A stretch of 61,040 bases of DNA from Acetobacter sicerae (GTDB taxonomy: Bacteria > Pseudomonadota > Alphaproteobacteria > Acetobacterales > Acetobacteraceae), in assembly GCF_011516765.1 (NCBI RefSeq), contig NZ_JAAABN010000016.1, forward strand, positions 1 through 61,040. Reading direction: 5' to 3'. Shown piece by piece: positions 18,449 to 27,584 of this stretch (position 1 is the first letter of the stretch; each line of letters starts with the position of its first letter). Position numbers and translations under genes: made by a program. The notes under the pieces were generated by a model. It made no database searches. It saw only the letters and a program-made list of their open reading frames with translations, and was not told the DNA's origin.

Positions 18449-19261
18449 TCACCGACCGAAATTACTGCCTTCTAAGGTTTTAATGAAGCGCATTAGACTC
18501 AGAACTGTTTCAAATACGTACTGGCCCTCAGCCGCTGCAAGAAGCTGATTGTCATGAGCAAGACTCTGCTTGTTACGAACCGGATTGAATTGTTCGAATA
18601 TAGAAACTGCTGACTTGCCTATTTTTGCGGAATAGTCACCAATCTGTCCCGCTTGGTTCAAACCATTTATGTAGCGGCCGGCACGGGCATGGAGAGCCTC
18701 GTTTTCGTTTGTAGGTGTGCCTTTTTTAGCAAGCAGATCTGCAAACTTTTTCATGGCATAAGTGTGCAGCCTGTCCAGCGCGGCATGCGGAGCGCTGGCC
18801 TGGATGTCCCGTTGAATGGCGTCGACCAACTCGCTTAGCGTTGAGTCGTCCGAGAATTTCTCGACAATCTCGAGGTTGATGGTCTGACTGACGCCCCTTA
18901 GTCGACCTATCATTTCAACGAAAGCGAGCCTCGTGTGCGGCTCGAGACTGTCTGGGTAGTTGCGGGCAACAATCGACTGACGATAATTCCAAAGTGCTTC
19001 CAGCACATCCGCTTGTGCTCCGGGAATAAGAGCACGAAGAAATGCCCGAAGGCGTTTAGCCTTCGAGGTCCCTTCGGTTTTGTACATGGGCGCGGTCACA
19101 TCGACCTGAAACTTGCGCCTGATGAAGTCATTGAAAGAGGCATCTGTGAAGTCAAGGACGTAACCTTGCGTCATATCTAATGCTTGATCGACCAGCCACA
19201 TGTCGAGTACATCGTCATCAGACGATGATTTGACTTGCTCGAGCCAGTTCATCATTCGCAT
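18449..19261 (-). CDS. Abortive-infection family protein (AbiC-type C-terminus, HEPN motif)
   Basis: A 270-residue protein. The C-terminal third (GRYINGLN...GKSAVSIFEQFN) matches the abortive infection C-terminal family and carries R229-N-K-Q-S-L-A-H236, the R-x6-H arrangement of HEPN ribonucleases. The N-terminal part (MWLVDQALDMTQGYVLDFTD) is alpha-helical and may sense or regulate. Proteins of this type are thought to cleave RNA and stop growth after phage infection. It stands alone, oriented like the NACHT gene, at the right end of the accessory island. Confidence 0.7.
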   Translation of the reverse strand: MRMMNWLEQVKSSSDDDVLDMWLVDQALDMTQGYVLDFTDASFNDFIRRKFQVDVTAPMYKTEGTSKAKRLRAFLRALIPGAQADVLEALWNYRQSIVARNYPDSLEPHTRLAFVEMIGRLRGVSQTINLEIVEKFSDDSTLSELVDAIQRDIQASAPHAALDRLHTYAMKKFADLLAKKGTPTNENEALHARAGRYINGLNQAGQIGDYSAKIGKSAVSIFEQFNPVRNKQSLAHDNQLLAAAEGQYVFETVLSLMRFIKTLEGSNFGR

Positions 19262-19519
19262 CGTCCTTAGACTGTGTTCAGGCCGGGGAACATGTTTGCC
19301 CCGAGCCCGAAATGGCAGACTCTTTTCAACAAGGCGCAGCTTTGGGTCAAGCAGTCATCGCCGCCCTCGCGGGCCGCAGCGTTTTCGACTTCGGCCATCC
19401 GCCCAACTCGGCCAAGAGACGTCGTGCTGCTGATGTCCGCTGTGCGGAAAAACTGTCCGTTGGCGTCTATGACTGACATGAAGGCGGAAGCTGCCGTCAT
19501 TGCAAAACGCGTTACCTTC
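19262..19519. other. Intergenic junction between island and transfer block
   Basis: A 258-bp non-coding stretch. It separates the Abi gene from the end of the transfer operon. Its composition resembles the probable mobile-element debris at 9115-9370, so this is a good candidate for the right boundary of the island. No gene is supported. Confidence 0.4.
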
Positions 19520-19837
19520 TCAGTTCTGCCAACCCGGCACCACGGACCACGCATCCTTCAGAGCTGCCGTTACGACCCCGAGATCCTTGCCCGTCGTCTC
19601 CTGCCGGTAGCGCCTGTCGCCTGACAGAGCATAATACCGCTCTCTCAGGGCGACGATGTCGCCGGCAAACTGCCGGGCATAACCTCGAAGCACTGCCATC
19701 GCGGACGTCTCCTCCTCGCGATACTGCATTATGTGGTCGCGATAAGCCTCGATCGTCTCGACTGAATCTGTATCCGGCTCGATCCGGATCAGTTCAGCGA
19801 GAGCATTATGGACGTCATCAACCGAAATTGCCGTCAT
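19520..19837 (-). CDS. Hypothetical protein, last gene of the transfer operon
   Basis: A 105-residue, mostly helical protein (LRGYARQFAGDIVALRERYY) of unknown function. Its ATG at 19837 overlaps the stop of the DUF1173 gene by four bases (ATGA type), so it belongs to the dot operon. The longer frame upstream of 19837 overlaps the DUF1173 gene and is not needed. The overlap chain ends here, at the edge of the accessory island. Confidence 0.55.
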   Translation of the reverse strand: MTAISVDDVHNALAELIRIEPDTDSVETIEAYRDHIMQYREEETSAMAVLRGYARQFAGDIVALRERYYALSGDRRYRQETTGKDLGVVTAALKDAWSVVPGWQN

Positions 19838-21147
19838 GGGGTGCCTCTGTTTCGGGCTGGCGGAAAAGCAGGAATGCCGGTTCGTGTGATTGCGTCCCAT
19901 GACCACCAGCCTCCTGCCCCGAAGGTGGTGTTGTAGTAATCCTCTTTCTCCGCACGCCGGGCCATGTAAGCCTCATCCGTGCGTCCAAAGACTTCCATGG
20001 GATAGCCGGCACTCCTGACGGTGTCCTGGAGAATGAAGTCCGGAAAGACCAGATCCTCCCCGGCATCGAAACGAAGTGGTTTCTCGAAAGTTCTGTCCGC
20101 CGCCACGAGAGCTTCCGCGACCGCCAGCTCATAACTGCTCTCGACCGGGATCATTTCTGGCGAGACCGTCATCAGAGCAGCCGTCCTGACTTCCGCCTGA
20201 ATCCAGCCCTTCCAGCGACTGTCCGGCTTTGTGATGTGCTGCGCGGTCACATAGAGCAAAGCGGCCACCCGTGCCTGGCGCTCTGCCTCTGGCAGTGCAA
20301 GCGTTGCGGCCGCCAGCCGGTGCGACCGGGCGAGGCTGTTTCTCTCGGCGGCCGGCAATGTCAGAAAACAGCGATACCCGTTGCGCTGGCCGGTCAGAGT
20401 CAGAGTGAAGTCGTTCCCGCGCCCCTGTTCGATAGCATCGACAAACCCGGCCAGGAAAAGGTGGTTTTCCTTTCCTTCAGCCCGGACAATCGCGTGTAGA
20501 CGCCGCGCAAATCCTTCGTGATCCGGGGCGACCGGGCAAAGGAGATCGGACAGGGGTCTTTTCTGTGTCCTGATCCGCGTTCCGGCCGAGGCCACCCGCC
20601 CAAGAGCAGCAGGCATGGTGCGATGCCCCGCAAACTGCGGCTTCCACTCGGCGAGGCCGGCGCGCTCCCACAGGAGATTGAGCAGTCCGAGCGGCGACAT
20701 TCGGCGCTGTCTGGTTCGACCCGGCCGGTCGGGAGCAGGCAGAGGCGTTTCATCGACCGGCTGCGGCGGTCCTTTCCGACGCAGACCGATGGAGAGGGTA
20801 ACGGACACATCCCCGTCCTCCTCTTCCCGGATCACACCGGACACATAGCCGGCACGGCCGCTCTTCCCGGGGTCGGGCTTGTAGAAGGGGCATGTCTTCT
20901 CATGCAGCGGCCCTTCATTTGGCCAGACGGCGAGATGATAGCTGTCACTGTCGGCCCGGTAGCGGATCTGCAGCGGCAGGACTGCGCCGCGATGCCGGCA
21001 CAGACATCGTGCCTTGTCGGCCCGCGCCGCCTTGCGGCTCTCATCATATTTCGCCTTCAGGCGGCGCTCCCAGCGTTCGGGATCGCTCTGGCGCCATTCA
21101 AGCCGGAAACGCTCGCCGCCTGGCAGGATGATGATTGTGTCACTCAT
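19834..21147 (-). CDS. DUF1173-type plasmid transfer-associated protein
   Basis: A 437-residue protein. The N-terminal third has a cysteine/histidine cluster (ARCLCRHRG and HEKTCPFYKP) that looks like a zinc site and is the typical DUF1173 start. The C-terminal part contains a (P)DFIL segment in a restriction-like arrangement (DAGEDLVFPDFILQD), compatible with a nuclease fold. DUF1173 proteins are common on conjugative plasmids and are of unknown biochemical role. Overlaps the dotL stop by four bases and the next gene by four, so it is part of the same transcript. Confidence 0.7.
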   Translation of the reverse strand: MSDTIIILPGGERFRLEWRQSDPERWERRLKAKYDESRKAARADKARCLCRHRGAVLPLQIRYRADSDSYHLAVWPNEGPLHEKTCPFYKPDPGKSGRAGYVSGVIREEEDGDVSVTLSIGLRRKGPPQPVDETPLPAPDRPGRTRQRRMSPLGLLNLLWERAGLAEWKPQFAGHRTMPAALGRVASAGTRIRTQKRPLSDLLCPVAPDHEGFARRLHAIVRAEGKENHLFLAGFVDAIEQGRGNDFTLTLTGQRNGYRCFLTLPAAERNSLARSHRLAAATLALPEAERQARVAALLYVTAQHITKPDSRWKGWIQAEVRTAALMTVSPEMIPVESSYELAVAEALVAADRTFEKPLRFDAGEDLVFPDFILQDTVRSAGYPMEVFGRTDEAYMARRAEKEDYYNTTFGAGGWWSWDAITRTGIPAFPPARNRGTP

Positions 21148-23486
21148 GCGGCCGTACTCTCGCGCAGAGTTCTGATTCGCGCGAGAATCTCTTTCTCGGT
21201 GAGACCTGGAACACCCGCCTCTTCCTTCCGCTCGCCCTTTATCAGGGCGTCACGGACGCCGAGAATGAGGAGCGCCTGACGCCGGGCGACGCCGGGCTGG
21301 TGGTCCAGTCGCCGTTCTATGCTTTCCAGACGACCCAGAAGCTGGCCGTCGATTGGGGGAAGTGTTCTGGGTGCGGCCCGGAATCCTTCTCTCCGAACGG
21401 CAGCGGCGTCCCGGAGCATGTAGGAAAACGGGGTCAGGATTTCGGTATCGCCGTTGTCCTCACCTTCGCCGTCATCGTTGGCGCAGGGAAGCTGCCCCGA
21501 GGCGCCGGCCACCACCTCGGCAATCTTGCCGAAGTTACGTCGGATCTCCTCGGGGCTTGTACCGAAGCGGGGGACCGCTTCCTGCAGCGCCAGAACGTCC
21601 GGCTCGTGGCGGGGCGTCGTCAGCTCGGACTGGAACAGGCCGCCCTCGATCGTGGCAAGAAGGGCCAGCGTCTGCTGATCCGGGGCGACCCGATTCAGGT
21701 CCAGCGTCGAGGGGAGCATGACCGGCTGGGCCATGCGGATCGCGCCCGCGCGTCCGTTGACAGCGGCAAAGAATGTTTTCGAGTGGACGATGCGGCCCGC
21801 ATACATCGTGATGGCTTCGCCTTCGATCAGCCCCTGGAGATCCGCCCATGGGATACGGGCCACTTCCCGGACTTCCGCGCCCCGCCCCTCGCGGTAGCTT
21901 CCTGCGGAGTTGCCCTCGAAATGCATGGCCTGACTGACCTCAATCCGATCGCTCTGCTTCTCTATCCACTCCCGCGTCCGCATGGCGTCCTGCAGGCGCA
22001 TGGCGTGGGTGAGATTGGCGTTGCCGAGCAGGGTAAATGCCTTGTCGCCGATGCGTGTCGTGAGACCGGGGAGGTCCTGAAAGCCGAGCCAGAACATGCA
22101 GTTCAGACCACGACCCATGGCGAGCTGGCGATCCATGCCGTCCGTCACATAGGCAGCAAGCTCGTCATAGAAAAAATGGAACGGCGCATCGCCAGATCCC
22201 GCCTTGAGTTTGAAGACTTCCTCGGCCGGTCCGTCGAGACGCGCACCGAGCAGCTGCGCCATCACACCGCGTCCGGCTGCGACCACGATCTTGCCAAGGC
22301 CAGCCAGCGTATCGGACGAGTTTTCCAGCGCCGGCAGGGTGACAACCAGAATGCGCCGGTTCAGCACCACGTCGCGCATGTCGATGTCGGGGATCTGTGC
22401 CCGGAAGATATGCCCGAGGCTCACGCCGAGCTGCGTGAAAACCCGGGTGAAATACATTTTCGCGTAGCCATGCTGTTCGCTGGGCTTGTTCTCCTTCTGC
22501 TCGTTCCACGCGAGCGAAGAATCATATCCGGGCAGTTCGCCGAGATAGGCCTGGGCCGGATAGAGAATGTCATCCGGGATTTCCGGGACGCTGACTTCAA
22601 TGGGGCGGTCTGAGCCGGGATTGCGGATCAGGAACACCCGATGCCGGGCGAGCGTGCCGATCCAGCGCAGTTCCATCGCGTAACGCATGGTTTCAATGTT
22701 GATCGGCACGCCGTGGGTATCGCGCATCCAGGCGAGGACGGGTGCGATCGTTCCGGCAAGCCCGACCGCACGATCCCGGAAGACGCCGTTCGCGTCGTTG
22801 CTCGACGGCTCGCCGAGCTGGCTGACCAGCATCTCGCGGATGGCGTCACCGTTTCCGGTGGCGAACGGATTGAACGTGTTGGACTGGCGGATTCCGCTTG
22901 CGGTCAGGAAATTGAGGTTGAGGACCTGATCATCCAGACCGAAGCGCCGAGCCAGCGCGAGAACGTCCCCGTGAACGGTGTTGTCGCCTTTGCCGTCGAT
23001 CAGGATGAAACCGGACCCGTGCGCCAGAGGGTTGGCCAGAAGGGAAATCGCGGATGTGGTCTTGCCGGCGCCGGTAGTGCCGGGAACGGCCGCGTGCTGA
23101 CGTGCCGCGTCCGACGACAGCCAGAGCTGCTGACCGGTCAGGCCATCCGTGCCGAGATACATGATCCCGGCTGCCGGACGTGGCCGCCGCGTTTTCGGGT
23201 CGAGATCATGCGCATCCTTCAGACCGGAATATTTTGGCAGGTGGAACGGCAGCACCGGACGGCGCGTGATGACCCAGAGGGTCAGGGCGAGGGCAAGCGG
23301 AAAGATAATCCCGACGGTCACGGGAGCCAGCACGCAGAGCCCTGCTAAAATCAGGAGAACAAACCCGGACGTACTGGAGCGCAGTTCCTCTCCCAGGCGC
23401 GCTGTGAAGGGGCGCGTATCGCGATAGGTGGCACCGTGTTTCAGTTGCTGATGGGCCTGCGGACCACCGATCTCGCGTTTCACCAT
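21144..23486 (-). CDS. dotL: Type IV coupling protein, DotL/TrbC family
   Basis: A 780-residue inner-membrane ATPase that links the relaxosome to the secretion channel. Two hydrophobic segments (about 41-57 and 58-74) anchor it. Walker A is PGTTGAGKTT (135-144) and FHFFYDELAAYV holds the Walker B acidic pair. HRIRDATP-type FWLGFQDLPGL and NLTHAMRLQD are typical of the VirD4/TraD core. It groups with IncI TrbC and Legionella DotL rather than with TrwB, the usual partner of MOBF relaxases. The C-terminal 100 residues are acidic and variable, the probable substrate-docking tail. Located downstream of dotM, as in IncI plasmids (trbA, trbC). Confidence 0.92.
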   Translation of the reverse strand: MVKREIGGPQAHQQLKHGATYRDTRPFTARLGEELRSSTSGFVLLILAGLCVLAPVTVGIIFPLALALTLWVITRRPVLPFHLPKYSGLKDAHDLDPKTRRPRPAAGIMYLGTDGLTGQQLWLSSDAARQHAAVPGTTGAGKTTSAISLLANPLAHGSGFILIDGKGDNTVHGDVLALARRFGLDDQVLNLNFLTASGIRQSNTFNPFATGNGDAIREMLVSQLGEPSSNDANGVFRDRAVGLAGTIAPVLAWMRDTHGVPINIETMRYAMELRWIGTLARHRVFLIRNPGSDRPIEVSVPEIPDDILYPAQAYLGELPGYDSSLAWNEQKENKPSEQHGYAKMYFTRVFTQLGVSLGHIFRAQIPDIDMRDVVLNRRILVVTLPALENSSDTLAGLGKIVVAAGRGVMAQLLGARLDGPAEEVFKLKAGSGDAPFHFFYDELAAYVTDGMDRQLAMGRGLNCMFWLGFQDLPGLTTRIGDKAFTLLGNANLTHAMRLQDAMRTREWIEKQSDRIEVSQAMHFEGNSAGSYREGRGAEVREVARIPWADLQGLIEGEAITMYAGRIVHSKTFFAAVNGRAGAIRMAQPVMLPSTLDLNRVAPDQQTLALLATIEGGLFQSELTTPRHEPDVLALQEAVPRFGTSPEEIRRNFGKIAEVVAGASGQLPCANDDGEGEDNGDTEILTPFSYMLRDAAAVRREGFRAAPRTLPPIDGQLLGRLESIERRLDHQPGVARRQALLILGVRDALIKGERKEEAGVPGLTEKEILARIRTLRESTAA

Positions 23487-23489
23487 CGC

Positions 23490-24095
23490 TCAGTTTTCCA
23501 GGCCAAAGGGAGATTTTTCAGCTCCGACTGTCGGCGCAACGGGTGCTGTCGGGGCCACGGGAGCGACCGCTGCCGCTGGTGCGGCCTTCGCCCCGCCTGA
23601 TGGCTGCGGGAAGGCGACGACAGGTTGCTGTGTCATGGCGCGGCGGGCGGCTTCGATCCGCTCTCCGGGCGTCTGACCGGTCATGCCGCCGACCGTATTA
23701 CCTCCACCAGGTATCCGGGCACCTGGAACATACGTGGATGCCACTCCCGGCACCCCACCAGCCGACACAGGAGATCCCGGCAGCGGGGGCAGAAGAGTCG
23801 CCTGTGGCGGAACGCTTCCTGTCGCAGTATCGGCGTTATCGGGACCAGGAATCATCGCCGGACGTGTCCCGAGAATGACGATGGCGGCCAGTCCTCCGGC
23901 GACGAGTGCCGGGAGAGCTTTCTTCCACGCCCGTCGCGGGCCGGTCGAAGGCGCGGGAAGTGCCGGCACTGAGCTGTTCGTTTCTGCCTGCCCGACAGCG
24001 GTGCCAAGATGAAGGTGGAGAGGCTGCGTTCCGGCCCCATCCAGTTCGATGGTGACGGGAGCGCGGCCATCGGAATGAACAATGATGCGGGTCAT
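23490..24095 (-). CDS. Single-pass membrane protein with proline-rich periplasmic part
   Basis: A 201-residue protein: a short cytoplasmic region, one membrane segment at about residues 60-76 (ALPALVAGGLAAIVILG), then a proline/alanine/glycine-rich tail with many APVAPT-type repeats. No family recognised. Position between dotM and dotL, three bases before dotL, makes it a transfer component, perhaps a bridge between coupling protein and channel. ATG 24095 is chosen because the frame upstream overlaps dotM and lacks protein-like composition. Confidence 0.6.
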   Translation of the reverse strand: MTRIIVHSDGRAPVTIELDGAGTQPLHLHLGTAVGQAETNSSVPALPAPSTGPRRAWKKALPALVAGGLAAIVILGTRPAMIPGPDNADTATGSVPPQATLLPPLPGSPVSAGGVPGVASTYVPGARIPGGGNTVGGMTGQTPGERIEAARRAMTQQPVVAFPQPSGGAKAAPAAAVAPVAPTAPVAPTVGAEKSPFGLEN

Positions 24096-24105
24096 GATGG
24101 CGTCC

Positions 24106-25251
24106 TTATGCTTCGGGGGTTGGGCGCAGAATGGCGAGCGCGCTTTCGAGGGCGGGTGTGTAGATTGGACGCTGATACCGCCGCTCTTCGTCCCAGTGCG
24201 CCCTGGCGCCCGCCGCCTCGATGCGCGGGTTGGGATGGAGATCCTCGGCGGCAATTTCCGAGGGAAAGCCGAGAGCGTGCAGTGCGTACCAGAGCGGCCG
24301 GTCGATCAGCTTCACGATGGCGAAAGAAGGGGGCGCCAGCACGCCGGCGCGCCGACGGGCCTCGTGCAGCAGGGTCATGAGAGCGGTTACGGTCCAGCCA
24401 CTACGCTCGCAGACCGTCTCGATGCAGTTTGCGATTTCCCCGTTTTTCAGGGCCGACCGGGCACTTTGCAGAACGGTATCCGGCACGGTGAGCGGGACGA
24501 GAGGACCATGCGGACCATCAAGTCCTGCATCGGCCAGACTGGTCGACAGGTCTCCGAGCAGGGCAAGGGCTTCCTGGCGCTTCTGGAGATAGTGCATCGC
24601 AAAGGCGACCAGCAGCACCTGCTCGACAGGTGACGCCGCACTGACTCCGGACCAGTGCCGTCCGAGCTGCCGGGTGAAAGCATCGAGTGCCCCGACCTCG
24701 CTGTAGTGTCCCTGCGCATCGACTGCGAAGCGGGCTCCCCACTCGGCGCGGGTGAGCGCCGGATCTGCCGGGAGCGGTGCACCGTCGGCGGGCGTAACGA
24801 GCTTGTCCAGACGGCGGCGGACGAAGCCTTTCAGCGTCGGAAACATTTCGGCCTGGACGGCGATCAGTCCTTCGAGATCAAGAGCCTTTGCAAAGCGGCT
24901 GGGTGCGGCACGCCACATGCACAGACCGCCCATACCTGCAATCAGAATGGCCACTGGCCACTTTACGGCATTTCCGAGGATCGCCAGACCGTAATAGAGC
25001 TGGACCGCCCGAACGAGATCCGGACGATATTGCGCTGCCTGAAGCTGGAACTTCAATCGCAGCAAATCCGGATCTGACGTGTGCAAGAGACTGATCTGCC
25101 CGATCATCGCCCGCAGATAGAAAGCGCTGATCTCGGTATGCCACATGCTCCATGCCATGTAGCTGAACAGCGAAACCCCGACGATAATGATGATCGAGGA
25201 GAAGAGCAGATAGTCATCGCTCGATGACCACGGGACACGGCTGGTGCTCAT
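24106..25251 (-). CDS. dotM: Coupling-complex protein DotM/IcmP/TrbA
   Basis: A 381-residue inner-membrane protein with two N-terminal transmembrane helices (about 14-34 and 91-112) and a cytosolic domain. The C-terminal segment IDRPLWYALHALG, followed by AAGARAHWDEE, is the signature of DotM/TrbA proteins. It partners DotL in the type IV coupling complex and in Legionella helps select substrates. Its stop is 10 bp ahead of the small membrane protein gene, and its start overlaps the stop of the transglycosylase gene by four bases, so the cluster is one transcript. Confidence 0.9.
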   Translation of the reverse strand: MSTSRVPWSSSDDYLLFSSIIIIVGVSLFSYMAWSMWHTEISAFYLRAMIGQISLLHTSDPDLLRLKFQLQAAQYRPDLVRAVQLYYGLAILGNAVKWPVAILIAGMGGLCMWRAAPSRFAKALDLEGLIAVQAEMFPTLKGFVRRRLDKLVTPADGAPLPADPALTRAEWGARFAVDAQGHYSEVGALDAFTRQLGRHWSGVSAASPVEQVLLVAFAMHYLQKRQEALALLGDLSTSLADAGLDGPHGPLVPLTVPDTVLQSARSALKNGEIANCIETVCERSGWTVTALMTLLHEARRRAGVLAPPSFAIVKLIDRPLWYALHALGFPSEIAAEDLHPNPRIEAAGARAHWDEERRYQRPIYTPALESALAILRPTPEA

Positions 25252-25757
25252 GAGCGTTCCCCTTTCCGGATTCTGATCATCAATCTCTGCGTGATGTCAT
25301 AGAAGCGCCGGAGATATGCCTCGCCGTAACGGGGCGTGTGCGAGTGATAGAAGGCCACGGCCTGCCACAAATCGCCTCGTGTCTCCTGCATCGCCTGGCC
25401 CAGGATCCACGCGCCGGCCTCTATATTGGCGCAGGAGCTGTCGCGCAGGGCTGCGTATGCCCGCTCATGCGTGCTGTGCCAGCGCCGGGCGATACGATCG
25501 ACCCATGCCGTGTTGACCTGCATCGGGCCGAGATCCGCTGTGCCGTTGCTGTTCGGGCTGACCATTCCGGGATGCCCATCCTCGACATAGAGCAGGACAA
25601 GCAGGACGCCGCGCGGTACGCCTGCATTTTTTGCTGAGGCGTTGAGGCAGGCGGCTATCTGCCGACCATTCTCTTCGGCGCTCTGGGCGTAAGCGGCTGG
25701 GCTGACGGAGAAAAAGGACAGGGCGGCGACCACCGCCAGAGCGATCCGGGGGCTCAT
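25248..25757 (-). CDS. Lytic transglycosylase (SLT-type, VirB1/PilT-like)
   Basis: A 169-residue exported muramidase that opens the peptidoglycan for the transfer channel. A signal peptide (residues 1-24, ALSFFSVSPAAYAQ) precedes the domain. The catalytic glutamate is probably E56 of LLYVEDGHPG, followed by NSNGTADLGPMQVN, the lysozyme-like motif, and then WQAVAFYHS. Start ATG 25757 gives the signal peptide directly. It overlaps both neighbours by four bases. Confidence 0.88.
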   Translation of the reverse strand: MSPRIALAVVAALSFFSVSPAAYAQSAEENGRQIAACLNASAKNAGVPRGVLLVLLYVEDGHPGMVSPNSNGTADLGPMQVNTAWVDRIARRWHSTHERAYAALRDSSCANIEAGAWILGQAMQETRGDLWQAVAFYHSHTPRYGEAYLRRFYDITQRLMIRIRKGERS

Positions 25758-26176
25758 GTTGCCCCCTGCAGGGCCGGTGCGACATCGGAGATCCGCCCGT
25801 GGGCTTCGCCCCAGAAATCGATCAGATGATTCAGGACCAGCGCATCTTCCATCTCTGCGAGGCGCAATGTCACGTCGATCAGACACAGCATGATCACGGT
25901 GAAGGAGCCCGCGCGGACGTCGCGCACCGCATAGCCAAGGGAACTCGCAGGCGTCGGCCGGACATCGAGATCAAAGCCGGTGCCGGTCAGCTCCAGCCAT
26001 AGCGCTTCCGCGCTGACCAGGAAGACCGGCAGGTAGGCGTCCGGATGCGCCGCGTCCTCTGCGGGCACGGCAATCCGGTTCCCGGTCTTTCGATCAACAA
26101 GCTCGACCGGCTTGCTGGTCTCGGCCAGCAGACGCGCCAGTGCCGCACTGATGGCCGGGAGACTGATTGTGCTCAT
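25754..26176 (-). CDS. Hypothetical transfer-operon protein
   Basis: A 140-residue soluble protein, hydrophobic core-rich (SLGYAVRDVRAGSFTVIMLC) with no known motif and no signal peptide. Start ATG 26176 overlaps the icmT stop by four bases and its stop overlaps the transglycosylase start, so it is tightly coupled. In IncI plasmids a small gene of unknown role (traL) lies near this position, but I cannot show that the two are related. Confidence 0.6.
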   Translation of the reverse strand: MSTISLPAISAALARLLAETSKPVELVDRKTGNRIAVPAEDAAHPDAYLPVFLVSAEALWLELTGTGFDLDVRPTPASSLGYAVRDVRAGSFTVIMLCLIDVTLRLAEMEDALVLNHLIDFWGEAHGRISDVAPALQGAT

Positions 26177-26421
26177 GAATACCGCCTCCTGCGCCACGTC
26201 GGCAGAGCGGTGCGCACCGGACCGATGAGAAAGCGACGCATGGAGCGGATCGCGGCCGGCAGTGTCAGCCCGAAGAACGAGATGGTGCCGAAGAACACGA
26301 CACCGAAGATCGCGATCATCAGCGTGGTCAGGCTCCAGTGCGTGACCGCAATGAGAATGGGAAAGCAGCTGCGGGCATCCAGAATGAATACCCGCACGGG
26401 GTAGGCCGTAGCGCGCCACAT
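26173..26421 (-). CDS. icmT: IcmT/TraK family inner-membrane protein
   Basis: An 82-residue protein with the IcmT pattern WR-(T/D)..P(V)R.F..DAR..FP, seen here as WRATAYPVRVFILDARSCFP, followed by two hydrophobic segments (about 21-32 and 34-57) and a basic tail. Usual IcmT length is 80-90. IcmT/TraK is an essential small membrane component of the Dot/Icm and IncI apparatus. Its ATG overlaps the dotB stop. Confidence 0.88.
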   Translation of the reverse strand: MWRATAYPVRVFILDARSCFPILIAVTHWSLTTLMIAIFGVVFFGTISFFGLTLPAAIRSMRRFLIGPVRTALPTWRRRRYS

Positions 26422-27584
26422 CAGGCATCTCTCCTTTCTTCCGCAAAAGCGGTGTCTTCGGTGATCAGATCGGCTTCGAGCAGTTTGCGGATGGCCTGGC
26501 CGAAGGACTGGCCCTGCGCCTCGACTGCATCGGACACCACATCGGGCCAGTCCGTCGGTTCGGTGCGGGTCAGCTTGCGACGGAGATCGCGGTCGAAGGT
26601 CAGGAATTCCCGGATTGCAATCCGGCCACCGCCCTTGCGGGGCACAAGGCGCTGGTTGATGCAGAAGCGCAGCGCCTGAGCCAGAGCCGAGACGAGATTG
26701 TCACGTTCCGAGGGCGGGCACAGCGCAATCGCCCGCTGGATCATCAGTGAGACGCTGTCGGCGTGGATCGTTGTTCCGAGGATGCCTCCCATCATCGCGA
26801 TGTTGATGGCGGCCGTCATGGTGTCCCCGTCGCGTGATTCCACGATGATGGCATCCGTCATTTCCCGTCGTGTCAGGCTGCGGGTGAAGGATGGCAGCGT
26901 CATGGTGGGCGGTCGCATTTCGGTCTGGCTGATCTTTGAACCGGATGGCGGACGCAGATCATCCAGCAGGAACTCAATCGGCTCCTCACCGGTCGCCATG
27001 TCGCAATATACAGTCGGGTCCATAAGTTTTTCGATGGCGAGCCCGAATTGAAGCGTCGTTTTGCCCGAACCTGTCGCGCCGCCGAACAGCACCATGCCGC
27101 TCTTGAGCTTGTTGGTGTCGCGTATCTCCTGCTCGACCATTTGCTGATCGAGACTGGCCGGGCGCGCGGGAATTGGACGCATGATGATGTGAACACCTGC
27201 CCCGCGCTTTACCGAAATCGGGGTAAGGTTCATGCGGAAGCGCAGATTCACCTTGCGATCCAGCGCTACGCTGTAGGCTGTGTCGAGAATATGGCCGACG
27301 CCCAGCATGGCCATGCCGTCCGACGCGTAAACATGCCCGACGATGTCGGCCAGAGTGAGGGAGTCCGTTGTCTTCCATGTTGCAAAGCGGATCACACCAT
27401 GAACCTTGATCGTCACAAGGTGTCCGGTCTTGATGTCGATGCGTGACGCGCCGAGGCTGTGCGCCCAGCGAAGAAGAGAGTCGAGACCCGGCGCATTGCG
27501 ACGCCGCTCTTCCACCCAGGCGAATTCCTTTTTGCCTTCGTCTGGCCAGCGATCTTCTGTCACGATGGGAGCAATGACGTTCAT
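26421..27584 (-). CDS. dotB: Secretion ATPase DotB/TraJ (VirB11/PilT superfamily)
   Basis: A 387-residue hexameric ATPase that energises substrate transfer at the inner-membrane base. Walker A GGATGSGKTT (168-177), the Asp box around EEPIEFLLDDL and the His-box-type VESRDGDTMTAA with GTTIHADSV are all visible. The length and order with DotC and DotD upstream match the dotDCB cluster of Legionella and traHIJ of IncI plasmids. Overlaps dotC by four bases. Confidence 0.93.
   Translation of the reverse strand: MNVIAPIVTEDRWPDEGKKEFAWVEERRRNAPGLDSLLRWAHSLGASRIDIKTGHLVTIKVHGVIRFATWKTTDSLTLADIVGHVYASDGMAMLGVGHILDTAYSVALDRKVNLRFRMNLTPISVKRGAGVHIIMRPIPARPASLDQQMVEQEIRDTNKLKSGMVLFGGATGSGKTTLQFGLAIEKLMDPTVYCDMATGEEPIEFLLDDLRPPSGSKISQTEMRPPTMTLPSFTRSLTRREMTDAIIVESRDGDTMTAAINIAMMGGILGTTIHADSVSLMIQRAIALCPPSERDNLVSALAQALRFCINQRLVPRKGGGRIAIREFLTFDRDLRRKLTRTEPTDWPDVVSDAVEAQGQSFGQAIRKLLEADLITEDTAFAEERRDA

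Noticed and set aside
19274..19624. Possible plus-strand gene after the Abi locus
   Set aside because: Its composition is not protein-like and it overlaps the supported minus-strand gene at 19520-19837.
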